Origin: Patiria miniata
Lineage: Eukaryota; Echinodermata; Asteroidea; Valvatida; Asterinidae
NCBI RefSeq assembly: GCF_015706575.1
Contig: NW_024037051.1
Span: forward strand, 14,419,016-14,483,015
Direction: 5' to 3'
Length of the DNA: 64,000 nt
Below, piece after piece: positions 59,701 through 64,000 of the stretch. Position 1 is the first letter of the stretch. Every line of letters starts with the position of its first letter. The notes under the pieces are model-generated. The model was not told where the DNA came from, searched no databases, and saw only the letters and a list, made by a program, of their open reading frames with translations. The position numbers and the translations under genes are program-made.

Positions 59701-62700
59701 GTATCGCAGCCTGAAGGTACCTTAACCTGCATGGATCTGGACAAACTCGGTACCATTTTGAAGCGGATGAATGGGCCAACCCGCATGCGAATCGGCAGGT
59801 CGATAGACCCGAAACTGTTGGAGAAAATCCCAGAAGTAGCAGCAGATGCCCCTTCTTTCGCCTTTGTGCAGTAAGTCCCATAGGGAGGCCTGTCAGCGCC
59901 AACCCGCATGGCTCCCATGTATCGCAGCCTGAAGGTACCTTAACCTGGATGGATCTGGACAAACTCGGTACCATTTTGAAGCGGATGAATGGGCCAACCC
60001 GAATACAAATCGGCAGGTCGATAGACCCGAAACTTTTGGAGAAAATCCTAGAAGTAGCAGCGGATGCCCCTTCTTTCGCTTTTGTGCAGTAAGTCCCATA
60101 GGGAGGCCTGTCAGCGCCAACCCGCATGGCTCCCATGTATCGCAGCCTGAAGGTACCTTTACCTGCATGGATCTGGACAAACTCGGTACCATTTTGAAGC
60201 GGATGAATGGGCCAACCCGCATGCAAATCGGCAGGTCGATAGACCTGCAACTTTTGGAGAAAATTCCAGAAGTAGCAGCGGATGCCCTTCTTCCGCTTTT
60301 GTGCAGTAAGTCCCATAGGGAGGCCTGTCAGCGACAACCCGCATGGCTCCCATGTATCGCAGCCTGAAGGTACCTTAACCTGCATGGATCTGGACAAACT
60401 CGGTACCATTTTGAAGCGGATGAATGGGCCAACCCGCATGCAAATCGGCAGGTCGATAGACCCGAAACTGTTGGAGAAAATCCCAGAAGTAGCAGCGGAT
60501 GCCCCTTCTTTCGCTTTTGTGCAGTAAGTCCCATAGGGAGGCCTGTCAGCGACAACCCGCATGGCTCCCATGTATCGCAGCCTGAAGGTACCTTAACCTG
60601 GATGGATCTGGACAAACTCGGTACCATTTTGAAGCAGATGAATGGGCCAACCCGAATACAAATTGGCAGGTCGATAGACCCAAAACTTTTGGAGAAAATC
60701 CTAGAAGTAGCAGCGGATGCCCCTTCTTTCGCTTTTGTGCAGTAAGTCCCATAGGGAGGCCTGTCAGCGCCAACCCGCATGACTCCCATGTATCGAAGCC
60801 TGAAGGTACCTTAACCTGCATGGATCTGGACAAACTCGGTACCATTTTGAAGCGGATGAATGGGCCAACCTGCATGCAAATCGAAAGGTCGATCGACCCG
60901 AAACTTTTGGAGAAAATCCCAGAAGTAGCAGCGGATGCCCCTTCTTTCTCTTTTGTGCAGTAAGTCCCATAGGGAGGCCTGTCAGCGCCAACCCGCATGG
61001 CTCCCATGTATCGCAGCCTGAAGGTACCTTAACCTAGATGGATCTGGACAAACTCGGTACCATTTTGAAGCGGATGAATGGGCCAACCCGCATGCAAATC
61101 GGCAGGTCGATAGACCGGAAACTTTTTGGAGAAAATTCCAGAAGTAGCAGCGGATGGCCCTTCTTCCGCTTTTGTGCAGTAAGTCCCATAGGGAGGCCTG
61201 TCAGCGCCAACCCGCATGGCTCCCATGTATCGCAGCCTGAAGGTACCTTAACCTGCATGGATCTGGACAAACTCGGTACCATTTTGAAGCGGATGAATGG
61301 GCCAACCCGCATGAAAATCGGCAGGTTGATAGCCCCGAAACTTTTGGAGAAAATCTTAGAAGTAGCAGCGGATGCCCCTTCTTTCGCTTTTGTGCAGTAA
61401 GTCCCATAGGGAGGCCTGTCAGCGCCAACCCGCATGGCTCCCATGTATCGCAGCCTGAAGGTACCTTAACCTGCATGGATCTGGACAAACTCGGTACCAT
61501 TTTGAAGCGGATGAATGGGCCAATCCGCATGCAAATCGGCAGGTCGATAGAACCCAAACTTTTGGAGAAAATCCTAGAAGTAGCATCGGATGCCCCTTCT
61601 TTCTCTTTTGTGCAGTAAGTCCCATAGGGAGGCCTGTCTGCGCCAACCCGCATGGCTCCCATGTATCGCAGCCTGAAGGTACCTTTACCTGCATGGATCT
61701 GGACAAACTCGGTACCATTTTGAAGCGGATGAATGGGCCAACCCGCATGCAAATCGGCAGGTCGATAGACCCGAAACGTTTGGAGAAAATCCTAGAAGTA
61801 GCAGCGGATGCCCCTTCTTTCGCTTTTGTGCAGTAAGTCCCATAGGAGGCCTGTCAGCGCCAACCCGCATGGCTCCCATGTATCGCAGCCTGAAGGTACC
61901 TTAACCTGCATGGATCTAGACAAACTCGGTACCATTTTGAAGCAGATGAATTGGCCAACCCGCATGCAAATCGGCAGGTCGATAGACCCGAAACTTTTGG
62001 AGAAAATCCCAGAAGTAGCAGCGGATGCCCCTTCTTCGCTTTTGTGCAGTAAGTCCCATAGGGAGGCCTGTCAGCGCCAACCCGCATGGCTCCCATGTAT
62101 CGCAGCCTGAAGGTACCTTAACTTAGATGGATCTGGACAAACTCGGTACCATTTTGAAGCGGATGAATGGGCCAACCCGCATGCAAATCGGCAGCTCGAT
62201 AGACCCGAAACTTTTGGAGAAAATTTCGGAAGTAGTAGCGGATGCCCCTTCTTCTGCTTTTGTGCAGTAAGTCCCATAGGGAGGCCTGTCAGCGCCAACC
62301 CGCATGGCTCCCATGTATCGCAGCCTGAAGGTACCTTAACCTAGATGGATCTGGACAAACTCGGTACCATTTTGAAGCGGATGAATGGGCCAACCCGCAT
62401 GCAAATCGGCAGGTCGATAGACCCGAAACTTTTGGAGAAAATCCCAGAAGTAGCAGCGGATGCCCCTTCTTTCGCTTTTGTGCAGTAAGTCCCATAGGGA
62501 GGCCTGTCAGCGCCAACCCGCATGGCTCCCATGTATCGCAGCCTGAAGGTACCTTATCCAGGATGGATCTGGACAAACTCGGTGCCATTTTGAAGCGGAT
62601 GAATGGGCCAACCCGCATGCAAATCGGCAGGTCGATAGACCCGAAACTTTTGGAGAAAATCCCAGAAGTAGCAGCGGATGCCCCTTCTTTCGCTTTGTGC

Positions 62701-64000
62701 AGTAAGTCCCATAGGGAGGCCTGTCGGCGCCAACCCGCATGGCTCCCAAGTATCTTAGCCTGAAGGTACCTTAACCTGGATGGATCTGAACAAACTCGTT
62801 ACCATTTTGAAGCGGATGAATTGGCCAACCTGCATGCAAATCGGCAGGTCGATAGACCCGAAACTTTTGGAGAAAATCCCAGAAGTAGCAGCGGATGCCC
62901 CTTCTTTCGCTTTTGTGCAGTAAGTCCCATAGGGAGGCCTGTCAGCGCCAACCCGCATGGCTCCCATGTATCGCAGCCTGAAGGTACCTTAACCTGGATG
63001 GATCTGGACAAACTCGGTACCATTTTGAAGCGGATGAATGGGTCAATCCGCATGCAAATCGGCAGGTCGATAGACCCGAAACTTTTGGAGAAAATCCCAG
63101 AAGGAGTAGCGGATGCCCCTTCTTTCGCTTTTGTGCAGTAAGTCGCATAGGGAGGCCTGTCAGCGCGAACCCGCATGGCTCCCATGTATCGCAGCCTGAA
63201 GGTACCTTAACCTGGATGGATCTGGACAAACTCGGTACCATTTTGAAGCGGATGAATGGGCCAACCCGCATGCAAATCGGCAGGTCGATAGACCCGAAAC
63301 ATTTGGAGAAAATCCTAGAAGTAGCAGCGGATGCCCCTTCTTTCGCTTTTTTGAAGTAAGTCCCATAGGGAGGCCTGTCAGCGCCAACCCGCATGGCTCC
63401 CATGTTGCAGCCTGAAGGTACCTTAACCTGTATGGATCTGGACAAACTCGGTACCATTTTGAAGCGGATGAATGGGCCAACCCGCATGCAAATCGGTAGG
63501 TCGATAGATTTGAAACTTTTGGAGAAAATCCAGAAGTAGCAGCGGATGGCCCTTCTTTCGCTTTTGTGCAGTAAGTCCCATAGGGAGGCCTGTCAGCGCC
63601 AACCCGCATGGCTCCCATGTATCGCAGCCTGAAGGTACCTTAACCTGGATGGATCTGGACAAACTCGGTACCATTTTGAAGCGGATGAATGGGCCAACCC
63701 GCATGGAATCGGCAGGTCGATAGACCCGAAACTTTTGGAGAAAATCCGAGAAGTAGCAGCGGATGCCCCTTCTTTCGCTTTTTTGAAGTAAGTCCCATAG
63801 GGAGGCCTGTCAGCGCCAACCCGCATGGCTCCCATGTATCGCAGCCTGAAGGTACTTTAACCTGGATGGATCTGGACAAACTCGGTGCCATTTTGAAGCG
63901 GATGAATGGGCCAACCCGCATGCAAATCGGCAGGTCGACAGACCCGAAACTTTTGGAGAAAATCACAGAGGTAGCAGCGGATGCCCCCTCTTTCGCTTTT
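56774..64000 (-). repeat. 218-bp satellite array, reverse orientation, to the window end
   Basis: About 33 units, mostly 218 bp, with 164-bp deletion units near 57002 and 57822. It is the reverse complement, unit by unit, of about 6471-13697, but with far fewer single-base indels, so it is the better sequence of the two. The array runs off the window edge mid-unit. Confidence 0.97.

Larger units (their letters stand above)
51595..64000 (-). repeat. Right arm of the large inverted duplication (partner 6471-18864)
   Basis: Includes most of the intact retroelement and all the satellite to its right. Positions x pair with about 70471 minus x, with drift of a few bases from indels. The partner's retroelement sits in the identical satellite unit, next to the same CTTTACCTAGATGG variant. 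Confidence 0.9.

Overview
The window is eukaryotic, most likely animal, repeat DNA, and it contains no ordinary host gene that I can support. About 48 kb of the 64 kb is one tandem satellite with a unit of about 218 bp. The rest is two copies of a Ty3/gypsy-type LTR retrotransposon, a short non-satellite spacer, and four-contig scaffolding with three gaps of exactly 500 N (2349-2848, 18865-19364, 36183-36682). A marine invertebrate or other non-mammalian metazoan is plausible from the tRNA-Leu-type primer site, the C2H2 finger ORF and the style of the spacer DNA. That placement is a weak inference.

Layout. Positions 1-2348: satellite, reverse orientation, error-rich. Positions 2849-13697: satellite, forward. 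Positions 13698-18864: minus-strand retroelement, cut by a gap before its 5' end and frameshifted in its ORFs. Positions 19365-32357: satellite, forward, of a different subfamily. Positions 31444-33940: a 1,249-bp tandem duplication that spans the satellite edge and 334 bp of flank. Positions 33941-36182: non-satellite spacer, including 2.3 copies of a ~650-bp tandem repeat. Positions 36683-50340: satellite, reverse, with many 164-bp deletion-derived units and higher-order blocks. Positions 50341-56773: complete plus-strand retroelement with two 717-bp LTRs and a 4-bp target duplication inside a satellite unit. Positions 56774-64000: satellite, reverse.

The retroelement is the only coding system here. 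Its LTRs flank a tRNA-Leu-type primer binding site and a single 1,054-codon Gag-Pol ORF. That ORF keeps Gag, a zinc knuckle, an aspartic protease, the integrase zinc-binding domain and the integrase C-terminal GPY domain, but it has lost reverse transcriptase, nearly all of RNase H and the integrase catalytic core through apparently in-frame deletions. A second ORF of 347 codons encodes two C2H2 zinc fingers. It lies where retroviruses keep env and has a strong splice-acceptor-like sequence 20 nt before its ATG. The 3' non-coding region is packed with the palindrome CTTAAG. This is the best candidate for an undescribed system: a non-autonomous gypsy element that carries its own zinc-finger protein.

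The segment from about 6471 to 18864 is the reverse complement of about 51595-64000, including the same retroelement in the same satellite site (paired coordinates sum to about 70471). The left copy differs mainly by single-base indels. It is therefore either a large inverted duplication or, more likely, a lower-accuracy second assembly of one locus.
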